Below, one piece after another: positions 45,031-53,776 of a stretch of DNA of 64,000 bases (positions within the stretch are counted from its first letter, which is position 1; every line of letters starts with the position of its first letter). The stretch is from JAJPHW01 sp963771505 (GTDB lineage Bacteria > Acidobacteriota > Terriglobia > Terriglobales > Acidobacteriaceae). The position numbers and the translations under genes are program-made. Below the pieces are notes generated by a model. It saw nothing but the letters and a program-made list of their open reading frames with translations, was not told where the DNA came from and did not search any database. The DNA is taken from assembly GCA_963771505.1 (NCBI GenBank), contig CAVYTO010000002.1:620001-684000 (forward strand), given 5' to 3'.

Positions 45031-45058
45031 CCACGGAGAAATCTGCGGCTTTATTTTT
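45031..45058 (+). terminator. Probable terminator of the PpiC gene
   Basis: CCACGGA 45031-45037 and TCTGCGG 45042-45048 pair with one mismatch and one G-U around a GAAA tetraloop, followed by CTTTATTTTT. It lies 30 bases after the stop. Confidence 0.55.
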
Positions 45059-45063
45059 GGGTT

Positions 45064-46233
45064 CTACAGGCTAGAGTCGCCATCATAGTGGCAGGGATCC
45101 CAAACGTTCGGGTCAGCCAGTGCTTCCAGCAGCGCTCGATCTCTCGTTTTATAAAAGTAAAACCACGATGGCAACTGGCGATGATGCGGGCTCAAACCTT
45201 CGATGATGCGCTCCTTTTCCTGGCGAAACCCGTAAGCCTCCAGCATGTGAATGCCTTCTTCGCGGCAGCGCTGGTAGGCCCACCGAATCATGGGGGCCAG
45301 AATTTCGTTGTTGCCATCGATGGTTTGGAAGTCAATCAGCCGCACGCGCTTCAGAGAGATTTTAGGGTTATCGTGCCGATAAAAAATGGCGTATGAAGTG
45401 ATTCGCTCGGGCGTTCCTGCGGTAAGAATCCATACATTGCCCTGCTCCAGGGAAAATTTGAAATGCCATTGCAGCACATCGGCGGACCGATCGGCCAAGA
45501 GCCGGTTCGGATGAACCGCCTTCAGTTCCTGCCAAAACGTATCGAAACGCGAGTCAAATCCGGGACAGACCGTGAAGGACGGATCCTGTGCGGAGGATCG
45601 CACGGCCTTGTGGCGGATTGTGTCGCGAACAGCTAGACCCAGCGCAACTGGATAAGCCATTGCCTTCGGATATCCCTTCATTTGCAGCGCACTGGCGAGA
45701 AACCCCCGGTGACCAGTAATCCAGTAGACAGAGCGACCCCAATTGCCGTTGGGTACTCGGAGGCATCGCAGCGGTTCACAGAGCCTCGACGAGTTTGGAT
45801 TCGCTGTAGTCGTCAGCACTAAGTCGGCGCTCTTCTGCGCGAGCAATCTCTTCAGCAAAAAGCCGGCGTGGCCCCGGTATTGCTGGTCCATGGCCATGGC
45901 ATGGGCACCAGACGCCAGCAACTCCCGGCCTTGGAAGGAGTAGTTTGCCGGAACATTGCCCATGTAGCCGACAACCCGCTGTTCAGCGGTTTCGGCTACC
46001 CATCCGATCGGCCAAGCCGCCGCTTTCTGGTAGGCGGGATTGGCCTGCCAGAGATGCATCCATTGCTCTCGGGTCTTGGGAGCTAGATCGTTACGCTTTT
46101 GTACAGCCGCGATCTGCTCGTAGTCGTCAAATCGCGCTTCCCGCAGTTTCACCGCGGAAGTGGGCGCGACATCGGCGGCCTTCTCTTCGACCAAAGAAGT
46201 GCTCGTAGGTTTGGGATCGTTTTCAAACGACAT
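45064..46233 (-). CDS. GNAT-like acyltransferase A (divergent paralogue pair)
   Basis: About 389 residues, soluble. An N-terminal GNAT-type fold is suggested: LREARFDDYEQIAAVQKRN (strand 1/helix 1), VVGYMGNVPANYSFQGREL, and AHAMAMDQQYRGHAGFLLKRLLAQ, where QQYRGHAGFLL stands for the acetyl-CoA loop (Q/RxxGxG/A). The second half (LADRSADVLQWHF; SYAIFYRHDN; MLEAYGF) is shared with its neighbour and not known to me. The donor and acceptor are unknown. The frame opens at TTG 46323; ATG 46233 is chosen, as no site has a Shine-Dalgarno. Confidence 0.68.
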   Translation of the reverse strand: MSFENDPKPTSTSLVEEKAADVAPTSAVKLREARFDDYEQIAAVQKRNDLAPKTREQWMHLWQANPAYQKAAAWPIGWVAETAEQRVVGYMGNVPANYSFQGRELLASGAHAMAMDQQYRGHAGFLLKRLLAQKSADLVLTTTANPNSSRLCEPLRCLRVPNGNWGRSVYWITGHRGFLASALQMKGYPKAMAYPVALGLAVRDTIRHKAVRSSAQDPSFTVCPGFDSRFDTFWQELKAVHPNRLLADRSADVLQWHFKFSLEQGNVWILTAGTPERITSYAIFYRHDNPKISLKRVRLIDFQTIDGNNEILAPMIRWAYQRCREEGIHMLEAYGFRQEKERIIEGLSPHHRQLPSWFYFYKTRDRALLEALADPNVWDPCHYDGDSSL

Positions 46234-46432
46234 GATTTCAATATCGGCGCCACGGAACTCTTCACGTTCCCTACGTAAACCAAATGAGAATTCCTTTTTA
46301 CCGGCGGGCGCCTTCGCACTCAAGCATGACAGGGGGAGGTATTAACCGAAGCGTAGCTTGCCATTCAACCTCCCGTCAAGGCGATTCGCTAAAGTCGTTG
46401 AATTAGCAGGAAAGGGAACCAACGAGTCGACC

Positions 46433-47698
46433 ATGGCTTGCTTTCAGAAGCACAACCCGCTAGCCTCAGAAGATACCGCACCAACCACTCGTCCTGGTAG
46501 TGATATGCCAAATTCCCAGCCAAAAACTCTTCTTTCGGAAGGCCGACTGCGCCGTCCCCTTGACCGGGGAGATGCTCGGATCGATGTAATCGACCTCCGC
46601 CCTGTAGCGACGGATTCCGGTCTCAGGTGCCGGGCGGCTGAACTCGCCGATTACGACCAAATTGCCGCATTGCAAGCCCGCAATGGTCTGGAAGCGAAGT
46701 CTCGCGACGAGTGGAAAGCCTTATGGCTTTGTAATCCGGCGTATGAGCGCCAGCGAGGCTGGCCCATGGGATGGGTACTCGAGGGTGGCGATGGCCTGGT
46801 CAGCGGCTATTTCGGCAATATCCCGCTCGCTTATGAATTTCAGGGCCGCAAGCTGACGGCCGCCTCCGGCTACTCGTTGGTCGCAGATGAAGATTATCGC
46901 GGATTCGCATTGTCGCTGGTACGCCGGTTTGTCGAGCAACCAGGCGCGGATTTGATCATCGATTCATCCTGCAACGCCTATTCCGCGCCGATCCACGAAG
47001 CCATGCGATTTTCCCGGGTACCGATCGGATGCTGGGACCGTTCGCAGTTTTGGATCACAAATTTTTCCGGATTCGCAGAAAGCGTTCTGCGCAAGAAAAA
47101 TATTCCGCGCGCATTCGCTCCTGCCGTCGCCTCGGCTTTGTGGGCAAGGCAGGCACTCTCGCGCGCTCCGGAACGGCACTGCGATCTGGAGGTGTTGAGT
47201 GCATTTGATGAGCGGTTCGATACGTTTTGGACAGACACCCGTTTTCGACGCAGCCGCGAACTTCTCGCCGACCGCTCATCCGCGAACCTCAATTGGCATT
47301 TTCGGCGGTCACTGGCTTCTGGCGACGCGCAAATCGTCGCCTACTCACGAGGAGCAAATCTTCATTCATACGCGATTTTTTTGCGTCAGGACAGCGACGG
47401 ATTCGACCTTAAGCGCTCACGGCTGGTCGACTTTCAATCTCTTTCATTCGAGCCAAATGTGCTTGAATCGGTGCTGGCTTGGGGGCTGGATTATTACAAA
47501 AACCGCGGCTTAGACATGCTTGAGACTTTCGGATTACATCCTGACAAACAAAGCGTTCTCGAAAAGTTTTCTGCGTTCAAGAGATCGCTGCCAGCCTGGC
47601 TCTTCTACTACAAAACATCGAACATCGATTTGGATCGCCGTCTAGCTGATCCCCGCGTCTGGGATCCATCCCTGTTTGACGGCGACATCAGCCTCTAG
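46433..47698 (+). CDS. GNAT-like acyltransferase B (divergent paralogue pair)
   Basis: About 421 residues. It is colinear with acyltransferase A: CRAAELADYDQIAALQARNG, GYFGNIPLAYEFQGRKL, DEDYRGFALSLVRRF (acetyl-CoA loop position), LLADRSSANLNWHF, SYAIFLRQD, RLVDFQSL, MLETFGL, and RLADPRVWDPSLFDGDISL, whose counterpart in A is NVWDPCHYDGDSSL. The two were clearly formed by duplication and face away from each other across about 200 bases. The frame opens at TTG 46358; ATG 46433 is chosen but uncertain. Role unknown; GNAT enzymes of this size often modify sugars, peptides or cell-wall parts. Confidence 0.68.
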   Translation: MACFQKHNPLASEDTAPTTRPGSDMPNSQPKTLLSEGRLRRPLDRGDARIDVIDLRPVATDSGLRCRAAELADYDQIAALQARNGLEAKSRDEWKALWLCNPAYERQRGWPMGWVLEGGDGLVSGYFGNIPLAYEFQGRKLTAASGYSLVADEDYRGFALSLVRRFVEQPGADLIIDSSCNAYSAPIHEAMRFSRVPIGCWDRSQFWITNFSGFAESVLRKKNIPRAFAPAVASALWARQALSRAPERHCDLEVLSAFDERFDTFWTDTRFRRSRELLADRSSANLNWHFRRSLASGDAQIVAYSRGANLHSYAIFLRQDSDGFDLKRSRLVDFQSLSFEPNVLESVLAWGLDYYKNRGLDMLETFGLHPDKQSVLEKFSAFKRSLPAWLFYYKTSNIDLDRRLADPRVWDPSLFDGDISL

Positions 47699-47713
47699 AT
47701 CATCTGAATCGAG

Positions 47714-48532
47714 TCAGCGGAGCACGGGCACCGCGGCGCTCATCCCAGCCATAGTCTTGTTACAGCGAAGAGTCTCCGTAGTGTCGTTGCCCGGACCGCG
47801 TAGCTGAAAATCGGGAGAATCTGGTCCCAGTCCCCAGCGCGATGGCCGATCGAGGCAGGCGCAATTTTGTACGTCTCGCTGCAATCGGATTTTCAAGCTG
47901 ACTGGTTGCCCTGCTTTCACCGACAATGTAGTTTTTTTTGCCGGGTCGCCTGTTCCGGGGTAGTACCACGTCTTGTAAGCCGGGGTCGATATTTCCAGAG
48001 TGAAGGCCACACCGGCTGGGACGAGAACACTGAAGGCAGAAGGTTGAGCGATGGTGACAAATTTGGTTGAATCGTCGGCGCGCCGCAGCAGAAACGTCGG
48101 GCTGACGGGTTGTGACGATACGTCATCCACCACAGTACCGGTGATTTCGCCGGTTGGGCCAGAGAGCTTGATGGTCGTGGTTTGTGCCGGCATCTGCTCT
48201 GAAAGAACAATGCGCGTTGAGTTGTCACCACCGTAAAAGGGAGTTCCGGAATCCGGATAGCCAGCATCGATTTTTTCGCCGGTGACCGAATAGCTTCCCA
48301 ATGGAAGGTGGTCCAAGGCAAACGATCCGTGGTCGTCCGACTGTGTGAATCGTTCGAGGCTGCGACCTTCCGCAACCAGGGTCGCGGTGACTTTGGCCGC
48401 CGCCAAAGGTTTATTGTGGGCGTCTAACACCGTGCCGTGAATCGAGCCGGAGTCTTCAGCCACAACAAACGCTGACAATACGACCGTGGCGACTACTAAA
48501 ATCGTCCTGAATTTAAAGACGCGCGAACTCAT
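47714..48532 (-). CDS. Secreted protein with carboxypeptidase-regulatory-like (CarbopepD_reg) domain
   Basis: 272 residues with a signal (TILVVATVVLSAFVVA). SGSIHGTVLDAHNKPLAAAKVTATL begins a carboxypeptidase-regulatory-like Ig fold of about 80 residues (DHGSFALDHLPLGSYSVTG). A second related unit starts at GEITGTVVDDVSSQPVSPTF. Such folds are structural in secreted or outer-membrane proteins; there is no catalytic part. It starts near the phosphoesterase stop (55 bases) on the same strand. Exact role unknown. Confidence 0.8.
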   Translation of the reverse strand: MSSRVFKFRTILVVATVVLSAFVVAEDSGSIHGTVLDAHNKPLAAAKVTATLVAEGRSLERFTQSDDHGSFALDHLPLGSYSVTGEKIDAGYPDSGTPFYGGDNSTRIVLSEQMPAQTTTIKLSGPTGEITGTVVDDVSSQPVSPTFLLRRADDSTKFVTIAQPSAFSVLVPAGVAFTLEISTPAYKTWYYPGTGDPAKKTTLSVKAGQPVSLKIRLQRDVQNCACLDRPSRWGLGPDSPDFQLRGPGNDTTETLRCNKTMAGMSAAVPVLR

Positions 48533-48587
48533 AGTCGAGGCGAAAGATTCATCATCACAGTCTACAACGCCTAATGTGTCGCCTCGC

Positions 48588-50747
48588 CTACTTCCCCAGG
48601 CCCGTGAGTTTCACTTCTTGAGGACTCGTGCCGTCGCTGTCTGGAACAACGCCTGTGCCGATACGAATTCCTTGCGCGGTCGGCGTGAAAGTGAAATTAA
48701 TCGTGCAGGACGCCTGCGGAGGCAGACTCGCCGTACAAGTGTTGGTTTGGGCGTAATCTCCATAGCTCACTTGAATCGGCGCCATGGTCAGGGTGACCGA
48801 TCCCATGTTGGTCACCGTAACCGGCTTCGGCGGGCTCGTCGTACCGACGGTTTGCGGAGCGAACTGGAGGCTATTCATGGATAGCAGGACCGCTGTTCCA
48901 CTGCCCGTGAGGCGAATCGTCATCGGGCTGGCGGGGTCGCTGGTGTAAACGGCCAGCGTCCCGTCACGATATCCCGACTGCTGCGGCGTGAACACGACTG
49001 GAATCGAACAAGAGGCTCCGGACACAAGATGCGTGCCACAAGTATTGGTCACAGAGTAATCGCCAATGGTAGTGATCTTCGAAATCGTTAACGGCGCGAA
49101 GCCGGTATTTTTCAGCGTCGCATTCTGCGGAACCGACCCCACTCCGAGTAACTGCGTATTCGAGAATGCCAAGCCGGGATAGCCGGGACTTAAAGGAGCG
49201 TAAGTTCCCACCCCACTCAAGGTCGAGACCTGCGGGCTACCCTTGGCAGTATCAGTGACAGTCAGCGTGCCGGGCCGTGCGCCCGGCGCCGTAGGTTTGA
49301 AGTTTACCGATACATGGCAGCTTATCCCCGCGCCAAGCGACGCTGGACAAGTGTTGGTTTGGCTGTAATCGCCAGTGGTGGCGATGCTTGAAATCGTAAT
49401 CGGGGTCGATTCGAAATTTGAAAGCGTCACATTGTAGTTTTCCGTGGTGCCCACATTTTCAACTCCAAAAGGAACCGTGCTGGCCGACAGCAGCGGGCAA
49501 GTGCGGGTTTGCAGAACAAGTGGAGGAAGGGGCGCTTGAGTCAGATCGAAGCTATCCGACATGTTGTTTGCGCTTGCGTCACGCGACGACAAGTATGGAA
49601 GTTTGAAATTGTCTTCGGTGAATCGCAAAATTGAGGCCGCATCGTAGACGGTGTGCGAGATGTATCCGCTCTTGGCGTATGGAGAGATAATAAGTAGCGG
49701 CACGCGCGGGCCGTAACCATATGCGTCCGGGGCGGGTGTCGGCGGAGGATAGTGATCGTAAAATCCGCCGAAATCATCCCAGATGATAAAAATCGCGGTC
49801 GAAGCCCAGTACGGGCTTTGCATTACCGCGTTAATCTGACTGACCGTCCAGTTTTCTCCTCCGCAACTGCTGCGCGGCGGATGCTCACTCTCGGTGCCGC
49901 TTATCAGCCAGGAGAAGACTGGCATGTTCCCAGCTTTCACGTCCGCCGTGAACTGCGACTCTGGGAACACATGCTCGGTCCACAGCGGAGAATTGCGAAT
50001 GTGATTGATGGAATCAAGCGTTGACCATATGTACCCGATCTGGCCCTGCCCAGGCGCGTAGTAATTCCAACTTAGATTTTTCTTCTGTAGACTGTCGGCG
50101 AGAGTTTGGAAATCGAAGCAAGGCGGCGCGATGTCGACGTTGCCGATGCTGTCGAGAATTTGTACTTGCACAGTGTTCGTCGCATCGCAACCCCACGAAG
50201 ATTGGATCGTGGTGTCAGTCGGGTTATTGATCGCGCCTCCTGACTGCGCGCCTACTGTGTAGAGATGATTTGGAAAGCTGGGCCCGTGCTGCGAGGAAAA
50301 CATCTGGTCGCCGAGCACGAAGTTGTGCGCGTAAGCGTAATAGTTGGGCAGGTCGGATTCGAACAGTTGCGAAAAGGCGAGGAACTGCCCGTTGACGTTG
50401 CCATCGGTGATCACGTCGAAGCGATCCATGAGGCCGCCGTCCATGGCGATCAATGCGTCACCAGTCCCGTGGCCAAGATCGTACGGCATCTGGTCAGGCG
50501 CGTGTGGAACGCTAATCGTTTGTCCGATTGAAGTGGTTCCGGTGGTCGTCCCATACGCATTGGGAAAAGATCCGAAGTAGTGATCGAACGAGCGATTTTC
50601 CTTCACGATGAAAACGATGTGCTGAATCTTCCGGACCGGAGTACTTCCCGTGTCTACGATACCGGAACTTTCAACACCCGCTGGATTTTGTGCCCACGCT
50701 TGGGCGCTCAAGATTGCACAGCACAACAAGCTAACAATGCGCTTCAT
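48588..50747 (-). CDS. Secreted phosphoesterase (phospholipase C/acid phosphatase family) with choice-of-anchor-D repeats
   Basis: 719 residues with a signal (SLLCCAILSAQAWA). Residues about 40-405 are a PF04185-type phosphoesterase: IQHIVFIVKENRSFDHYFG (metal-site Glu/Asn), then HGPSFPNHLYTVGAQ, SEHPP, and IFIIWDDFGGFYDHYPPP (metal-binding Asp-Asp...His). These enzymes cleave phospholipid or phosphomonoester bonds. Three ASPM/SPD-2/Hydin-type repeats follow (TVGTTENYNVTLSN-like starts, GDYSQTNTCPASL-like ends), a common C-terminal part in secreted acidobacterial proteins. GAGG precedes ATG 50747. Confidence 0.88.
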   Translation of the reverse strand: MKRIVSLLCCAILSAQAWAQNPAGVESSGIVDTGSTPVRKIQHIVFIVKENRSFDHYFGSFPNAYGTTTGTTSIGQTISVPHAPDQMPYDLGHGTGDALIAMDGGLMDRFDVITDGNVNGQFLAFSQLFESDLPNYYAYAHNFVLGDQMFSSQHGPSFPNHLYTVGAQSGGAINNPTDTTIQSSWGCDATNTVQVQILDSIGNVDIAPPCFDFQTLADSLQKKNLSWNYYAPGQGQIGYIWSTLDSINHIRNSPLWTEHVFPESQFTADVKAGNMPVFSWLISGTESEHPPRSSCGGENWTVSQINAVMQSPYWASTAIFIIWDDFGGFYDHYPPPTPAPDAYGYGPRVPLLIISPYAKSGYISHTVYDAASILRFTEDNFKLPYLSSRDASANNMSDSFDLTQAPLPPLVLQTRTCPLLSASTVPFGVENVGTTENYNVTLSNFESTPITISSIATTGDYSQTNTCPASLGAGISCHVSVNFKPTAPGARPGTLTVTDTAKGSPQVSTLSGVGTYAPLSPGYPGLAFSNTQLLGVGSVPQNATLKNTGFAPLTISKITTIGDYSVTNTCGTHLVSGASCSIPVVFTPQQSGYRDGTLAVYTSDPASPMTIRLTGSGTAVLLSMNSLQFAPQTVGTTSPPKPVTVTNMGSVTLTMAPIQVSYGDYAQTNTCTASLPPQASCTINFTFTPTAQGIRIGTGVVPDSDGTSPQEVKLTGLGK

Positions 50748-50899
50748 TCATAAACCTCGCGGAATTCAACTTCCCAGCGGACGAACGTCTGATGCATGGA
50801 TAAGAAAGGACGTGACATGGAGGGACTTTACTTGCGCCTTCTATTCTGCGCCCAAGTACCTCGAATTCCAAGGAGTATGTCGTCCCCTAACGAAAGTTC

Positions 50900-50919
50900 G
50901 TGTGCATTAAATTGCACAC
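50900..50919. promoter_or_regulatory. Candidate operator palindrome
   Basis: GTGTGCA 50900-50906 and TGCACAC 50913-50919 are exact inverted arms around TTAAAT. The 20-bp dyad lies in the 268-bp divergent gap between the phosphoesterase and a small gene. No T-run follows. It looks like a homodimeric regulator site. Confidence 0.45.
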
Positions 50920-51015
50920 CCTGCGGTTTCAACACAGCGCGGCGTTTTCCGTAAGCCCAGCGCACATTAGAGTTACGCAGCCGGCTCAGTTGGCATCGAA
51001 TCTGCAATTAAGACT

Positions 51016-51327
51016 GTGAGGCAAACCGATTTGGCTGGTGAGAGAGAAAACCCGTTCGCAAGCATCGAAAGCGCGCAGGAGTTCCTCTTGTTGCTCGCAG
51101 AAGCTGCCGCAGACGCCAAGCAATCGACGGAAGCTGATCTTAGTGGGCCCGTTGCGCCCGAATCATCGCGCCGTCACGATGCCCTTCGCCTGGTCCTTTA
51201 CAAGCTGGAAAAGCTCGAGCAACACCTAGCATCCAGCCGCCGCCTGCTCAATGATCTTCGCACCCTCCGCCGCCTGATGCTAGAAGAACGAACTGGCGCC
51301 TCTCATCCCATATCGAAGTCCGCTTAG
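51016..51327 (+). CDS. Small hypothetical protein, coiled-coil-like
   Basis: 103 residues, no signal. The centre (SAQEFLLLLAEAAADAKQ) and the C-terminal half (RLVLYKLEKLEQHLASSRRLLNDLRTLRRLMLEER) are strongly helical with heptad-like Leu spacing. I do not recognise the family. GTG start without a clear Shine-Dalgarno. It is convergent with the beta-helix gene, eight bases away. The regular amphipathic pattern makes a real gene likely. Confidence 0.6.
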   Translation: MRQTDLAGERENPFASIESAQEFLLLLAEAAADAKQSTEADLSGPVAPESSRRHDALRLVLYKLEKLEQHLASSRRLLNDLRTLRRLMLEERTGASHPISKSA

Positions 51328-51334
51328 AACACTT

Positions 51335-53539
51335 TCAGCGCGGCCCAGCCTGGCTCACGTCAATCGGCTTGAATCCAACTTGTAAGGCAGGAGAGTCTTG
51401 CGGCAAAGAGAAATCGCCCTTTTCAGGATTCGCAAACTTCGGATCTGAAATGACTGAGTGTTCGTCCTGGCCAAGTCTTTGCCGCCAGTCTTCCCATGAA
51501 ACCTCTGGCTGCTGCCAGACATTGATCGACGGCTGCGAACCTGCGCGATAGTAGTCGTTGAAGTCGAAGCGGAGTTGCCCTTCCATTGGCCGCGTTCGGA
51601 TGAAGCTGCCCTCTCGCCCGTAAACGATGTTGTGCTGAAAAGTGAGCGGTTTACTGTTGGGCGCAGCATGAGAACGCTCGATCTGGTTTGCTTTGCCATA
51701 CGCAAATATATTGTTGACCACCGTGTTGCCCTGGCCATAGTTTGCGTGCAAACCACCATCGTCGGTGTTGTAAATCACGTTGTTTTCCATGCGGATATTG
51801 CTGCTGCCTGAATCGAGATAAACACCCCATCCACCGTAGCCGCCCGGCTGGTCGTACCTGCGAACATCGTGGATGACGTTGTTGCGCAACTCCGTTCCCG
51901 GCTGATTACCGAGGACATAAATTCCGCCCATATCGCTCATAATTCCCTGCCCGACGTTGTAAATCTGGTTGAACTCGATGATGTTGTCGTGCGCAGCCGA
52001 TTGCCCGAAACCCCAGGTCCAACCGACGGAGATCGCCGAGTAAGGAGTGTTGTGAATTTCGTTATGCGAAATGAGAGTGCCTGCACTTTGCCCAACCCAA
52101 ATTGCAACCGAGCTTTGAAAGACAACGCCGGTGTCGTGAATGCGATTGTCAGCAATCGTGTTCCCGCTCGAATTTTCGTCATCGCTGCGCGGGTAGGCCG
52201 GACCGGAATGGTAGTTTGCGGGATTCAACAGGAACTCCGCCATCTGCGCCAGCGGAGGCCTTCCGCGAGTAAGCACCCCTCCGCCCTGTGGCATTTCATT
52301 GGGGAGCACGGCGCCCTCGCCGTCGCCGATTTTTATCGCGCCCGCCCCAAGGTCGTGGAATTCGTTGCCGCGAATCGTGTTGTGTTTTGATCCCATCCCC
52401 AACGCGATTGCATATTCGCCGAGATGAACGAGTTGGCTCTTTTCGATCACGCAATTGTCAGTGTTCGCCGCTTCAATTGCTGCGCTTAGGTTGGCTGCCG
52501 CTTGCTTGTCGACGAAACCATCTGCGCCCATTGACCAGTCTGCATCGCTGAAAGTCAACCCGCGGAGAACCATGTCGTGAACCGGTTCGCCCGGCTTACC
52601 TTCAAACCGCACAAGCTGCCGGAGCGCGGGCGCGACGAATTGGATCTTCTCCGGATGATCTTCACCGGGCAGGGGACGGTAATACAACACACCTTCATGC
52701 GCATCCAGATACCATTCCCCGGGTTCATCTAACGCATCCAGCGTGTTTTCTATCCAGTAGCGAGAGTTTTGTTCGTCGGCCACCGCGAGCCGCCGTCTAG
52801 AAAGCGTCACTGAATGCGATGCGGCGTCCACCGACCGGATTGGCATGCGAAACTGTTGCCACTTATTGAGGTTCACCACTTCTACGTCGCCGCTGCGGGC
52901 CCACTCCGGCCTGACGTCATCGCCGCGGTAACGAAAGCTCGCAGGATCTTGCGCCGAAACCTGCCCCTGGACGAAATAAAATCCGTGATTCGGGCTGCGC
53001 GCGCGCTGACGCCGCGATCCGTTGACAAAAAGCTCGTGGAACAGCCACTTCCCCGCTTTCACATCCGGGATGCTAGCGGTCCAGGTGCCACTTTTCCCTA
53101 CCGACCATCCAGCGATCAAACGGCCCCCACTGATCACCGCAGTTTCGCCGGGGTACGACGTGTAGACCATGGGCGATTCCTGCGATCCGGAATCCTGGGG
53201 AGCGAAAGTGAGCGTCTGGGCCAGCTCGTAAGTCCCGCCTCTCAGTATGATTTTGCCGCCCTCATGAGAGCTTCGTTTGCGGGCGACGTCGCGCGCATGC
53301 TCGACAGACCGTAGAGGTCCATCGGTGCGGTCAGCATTAGGCTGATCCAGCGAGCCGGACCAGGAATCGTCGCCTTTCAAAGACACGTAAAGTTTGACCG
53401 GGCCCCGAGCGGGTTGCGGCTCTATCGCAGTAACAACCGATCCAAAACCCAGGAAAACAGGGAGAAACCCTACGATAACGGCCGATCCCGCAAGATTTAT
53501 CAGCAAGCTGGGAAGGCTGATACAAGCGAACTTTCTCAT
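51335..53539 (-). CDS. Secreted right-handed parallel beta-helix protein (polysaccharide lyase/hydrolase-like)
   Basis: 734 residues with an N-terminal hydrophobic signal or anchor. LYVSLKGDDSWSGSLDQPNADRTDGP followed by GGKIILRGGTYELAQTLTF is the start seen in DUF1565/GH141-like and polysaccharide-lyase-like proteins. The middle and C-terminal regions hold many beta-helix coils (NTIRGNEFHDLGAGAIKIG; NTIADNRIHDTG; NIRMENNVIYNTDDGGLHA). Substrates are often pectin or complex glycans. No catalytic residue can be assigned. ATG 53539. Confidence 0.82.
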   Translation of the reverse strand: MRKFACISLPSLLINLAGSAVIVGFLPVFLGFGSVVTAIEPQPARGPVKLYVSLKGDDSWSGSLDQPNADRTDGPLRSVEHARDVARKRSSHEGGKIILRGGTYELAQTLTFAPQDSGSQESPMVYTSYPGETAVISGGRLIAGWSVGKSGTWTASIPDVKAGKWLFHELFVNGSRRQRARSPNHGFYFVQGQVSAQDPASFRYRGDDVRPEWARSGDVEVVNLNKWQQFRMPIRSVDAASHSVTLSRRRLAVADEQNSRYWIENTLDALDEPGEWYLDAHEGVLYYRPLPGEDHPEKIQFVAPALRQLVRFEGKPGEPVHDMVLRGLTFSDADWSMGADGFVDKQAAANLSAAIEAANTDNCVIEKSQLVHLGEYAIALGMGSKHNTIRGNEFHDLGAGAIKIGDGEGAVLPNEMPQGGGVLTRGRPPLAQMAEFLLNPANYHSGPAYPRSDDENSSGNTIADNRIHDTGVVFQSSVAIWVGQSAGTLISHNEIHNTPYSAISVGWTWGFGQSAAHDNIIEFNQIYNVGQGIMSDMGGIYVLGNQPGTELRNNVIHDVRRYDQPGGYGGWGVYLDSGSSNIRMENNVIYNTDDGGLHANYGQGNTVVNNIFAYGKANQIERSHAAPNSKPLTFQHNIVYGREGSFIRTRPMEGQLRFDFNDYYRAGSQPSINVWQQPEVSWEDWRQRLGQDEHSVISDPKFANPEKGDFSLPQDSPALQVGFKPIDVSQAGPR

Positions 53540-53776
53540 AGAACGGCATTATGGGCGAACCGCAGCGCGAGGTCAAAATCAGAGGATCGCCAGGTCGGCC
53601 CTCAACCTATCCGTAGGGATAGAGTCCAACGCCCCTCACTCCGTGAGTCCTATCACCCATTGTCGGACCATGACCGAACTCGGTACAGTCTCAGCAGGAT
53701 TTTTAAATTCCCATTAGACTTGGTTACAAGTATTTCCCCCTCCGCAAAATCACAGCAGACAAGGAATTAAGAAAAT

